NCBI GenBank assembly: GCA_964527775.1
Contig: CAZGQS010000002.1
Location: 1 to 64,000, forward strand
Length of the DNA stretch: 64,000 nucleotides
Direction: 5' to 3'
DNA from: VMCP01 sp964527775
Lineage (GTDB): Bacteria; Bacteroidota; Bacteroidia; NS11-12g; UBA955
Under the pieces are notes generated by a model. That model was given only the letters and a program-made list of their open reading frames with translations, made no database searches and was not told the origin of the DNA. Within the stretch, counting starts at the first letter, position 1. Each line of letters opens with the position of its first letter. Position numbers and translations under genes: made by a program. Positions 62,516 to 64,000 of this stretch are shown one piece after another.

Positions 62516-63544
62516 ATGTGGCAAGCCAATCGACATACCGAAATTCAAAAAATTGAAGTAACCTTTAGAGGTAAGAAGTATGCCTTTAGAATTCAGCGCG
62601 ATGATTTGATTGATCCATATGTTTCAGGAAACAAACTTCGTAAACTTTTGGGTTGGGAACATCTCATGGCTTGGCAAACTGCTGATTCCATAATCACCTT
62701 TGGAGGCGCTTATAGCAATCATTTGGTGGCAACCGCTGCTTTTTTTAAAGATCGAACAAAACCTGTGATTGGAATTGTTAGAGGGAACGAAGGATTTGAC
62801 AATCATTATCTTCAGAAATGCCGAGAGTTTGGGATGCGCTTGTATTTTATTTCGAGGGAAGATTACCGTCGGAAATATGCATGGATTCAAGAACAATTGT
62901 CTGATATTTCAAAATTCCCCTTTATCATTCCTGAAGGTGGTAGGGGATTTAGGGGAACCAATGGTTTTCACTCGGTTGTAGATTCATGGAGAGATTTTGA
63001 GCCTGAAACCGTGGTTCATGCCTCGGCCACAGGAACCACCTTGGCGGGATTTGCTTATTTCCGGAAATATAAAAATCTCAACTTCAATATTGAGGCTGTT
63101 TTGGTTTTGAAAAATCTCGAAGAGCAAATTTCAAATGTTGTTGATATCATTAATAATAATGACGAAGGTGGGGGCAGAAGCATTGAAGGTTTGGTAGAAT
63201 ATGAGCGCAAGAATTTAGAACGAATGCAGGATCGTTTTTATGAATTTGAACAAGAAAATAGGAAGGTGTTTGTGGATCAAGAATGGAAGCGTTGGTTTAG
63301 TAAATTCACTTATTTGAATGATCAATTTATTTTCGGGGGATATGCAAAGACTACACCTGAACTCCTAGAACTTATTCATTCTGCCCGAAAAGAAACCGGG
63401 ATCATCTTTGATCAAGTATACACGGGTAAGGCGCTTTATGCCATGCTATTAGCCTTTGAAGAAGGCCGGATAAATCCTGAAACTACGCTTTTTTATCACA
63501 CCGGCGGACAAATGGGCGTTGAGACTTTGAACCCAAGTAATTAG
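62516..63544 (+). CDS. ACC deaminase/D-cysteine desulfhydrase family PLP enzyme
   Basis: The 342-residue fold-type II PLP enzyme has the PLP lysine as K40 in YVSGNKLRKLLGWE, followed by TFGGAYSNHLVATAA, the phosphate and substrate loop of the family. Downstream are IPEGGRGFRGTNGFHSVVD and ASATGTTLAGFAYF, then TGKALYAMLLAFEEG and FYHTGGQMGV near the end. Members deaminate 1-aminocyclopropane-1-carboxylate or desulfurate D-cysteine; Bacteroidota copies are mostly of unknown substrate. It is divergent to the TonB gene and its stop overlaps the convergent DUF1573 gene. Confidence 0.88.
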   Translation: MWQANRHTEIQKIEVTFRGKKYAFRIQRDDLIDPYVSGNKLRKLLGWEHLMAWQTADSIITFGGAYSNHLVATAAFFKDRTKPVIGIVRGNEGFDNHYLQKCREFGMRLYFISREDYRRKYAWIQEQLSDISKFPFIIPEGGRGFRGTNGFHSVVDSWRDFEPETVVHASATGTTLAGFAYFRKYKNLNFNIEAVLVLKNLEEQISNVVDIINNNDEGGGRSIEGLVEYERKNLERMQDRFYEFEQENRKVFVDQEWKRWFSKFTYLNDQFIFGGYAKTTPELLELIHSARKETGIIFDQVYTGKALYAMLLAFEEGRINPETTLFYHTGGQMGVETLNPSN

Positions 63545-64000
63545 GGTTTCATCATCGCATCTACGTTGCCTGTGAGAATCAGGTGGTAACCATTGGGATT
63601 TTTATCAAAATACACATCAATGTGTTTTCTGAATCTTCCAAAGGTATTGGAAGTTTTATAATCGGCGGTAACCCAGCCCGTATCTTTAGGTTGAACAGGG
63701 GTTTTAGTGAACTCTGTAGCAGTGCAACTACATCCGGGGTGTAATGCCGTTATGGTAACGGGTTTGTTGCTTGTATTGATGAAATAGAACTTTGTTCTTG
63801 CAGGTGGTCCTGAAGGTACATCTTTGAAATCGTGGATCATCTCATTCCAAATGAGGGAATCTGGGATTGGAGATTTAGCAACAGGAGTTTGATTGTTGCT
63901 GTTATTTTGGATTATGGTGGTGTTGGTAGTGGTTGTAATGGTAGTATTGCTCGTTGAGGTGTTTACCTCCTTGTTCGAATAAGAAAGGTGGGTATTGCAA
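63541..64000 (-). CDS. DUF1573 lipoprotein, 5' end beyond the window
   Basis: The frame stays open to the right edge, so the gene is truncated. The readable part begins CNTHLSYSNKEV, which looks like the first residues of a mature lipoprotein, so only the signal peptide is missing. A Thr/Asn-rich linker follows, then the DUF1573 domain (IHDFKDVPSGPPARTKFYFINTSNKPVTI, LHPGCSCTATEFTKTPVQPKDTGWV). DUF1573 proteins are periplasmic or surface Ig-like proteins with a conserved GCSC motif and unknown role. An internal ATG at 63840 is not the true start. The 3' end overlaps the PLP gene by 4 bp. Confidence 0.8.
   Translation of the reverse strand, partial: CNTHLSYSNKEVNTSTSNTTITTTTNTTIIQNNSNNQTPVAKSPIPDSLIWNEMIHDFKDVPSGPPARTKFYFINTSNKPVTITALHPGCSCTATEFTKTPVQPKDTGWVTADYKTSNTFGRFRKHIDVYFDKNPNGYHLILTGNVDAMMKP

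Overview
The window looks like chromosomal DNA of a member of the Bacteroidota. At least eight proteins end in a type IX secretion (T9SS) C-terminal sorting domain. There is a SusC/SusD pair, many SPII lipoproteins, a tmRNA whose tag reads GENNYAMAA, and TAnnTTTG promoter boxes in front of most first genes. No rRNA or taxon-specific marker is present, so I do not go below phylum. Flavobacteriia-like bacteria are plausible.

Layout. 0-9.1 kb: C-terminal processing protease, YbdG-type mechanosensitive channel, CotH-like secreted protein and a 1483-residue beta-helix/PKD cargo protein. 9.1-12.8 kb: DUF2461 protein, BamA/TamA-like barrel, methyltransferase and a GH53 lipoprotein, tightly coupled. 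12.8-24.3 kb: NfeD-stomatin pair, two T9SS cargo proteins (one with an ILEI/FAM3-like domain, one with Asp-box propellers), tRNA-Arg(CCG), a secreted GH16 laminarinase, two unknown envelope proteins, a WG-repeat protein and a 60-residue PID-CTERM-like protein. 24.3-35.2 kb: surface-glycan locus with aldo/keto reductase, flippase, Gfo/Idh dehydrogenase, then an AT-rich FkbM/glycosyltransferase/epimerase cassette, UDP-GlcNAc 2-epimerase, glycosyltransferase and a PLP enzyme. 35.2-41.7 kb: small lipoproteins, a CopG-like orphan, a T9SS protein, then a VapBC-like pair and a Fic protein next to the 3' end of ssrA. 41.7-47.5 kb: beta-helix cargo protein, HD hydrolase, unknown protein, YqgE. 47.6-57.4 kb: SusC-SusD-PKD lipoprotein-GH16 and a GH13 enzyme, which looks like a beta-1,3-glucan utilisation locus with a neighbouring alpha-glucan enzyme. 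57.4-60.1 kb: MBOAT/SGNH O-acylation pair. 60-64 kb: TonB receptor under a TPP riboswitch, a PLP deaminase-like enzyme and a truncated DUF1573 lipoprotein.

The less ordinary items are these. Three intergenic islands are built of strictly phased degenerate heptamers, and each abuts a stop codon. A minus-strand terminator is encoded inside the convergent acyltransferase gene. The TPP riboswitch has a hairpin directly on the start codon. One carbohydrate-binding-like module is shared by the two distant GH16 loci. A toxin/Fic cluster with a decayed reading frame sits beside ssrA. Many promoters leave almost no 5' leader. No T9SS machinery and no regulator for the glucan locus are inside the window.
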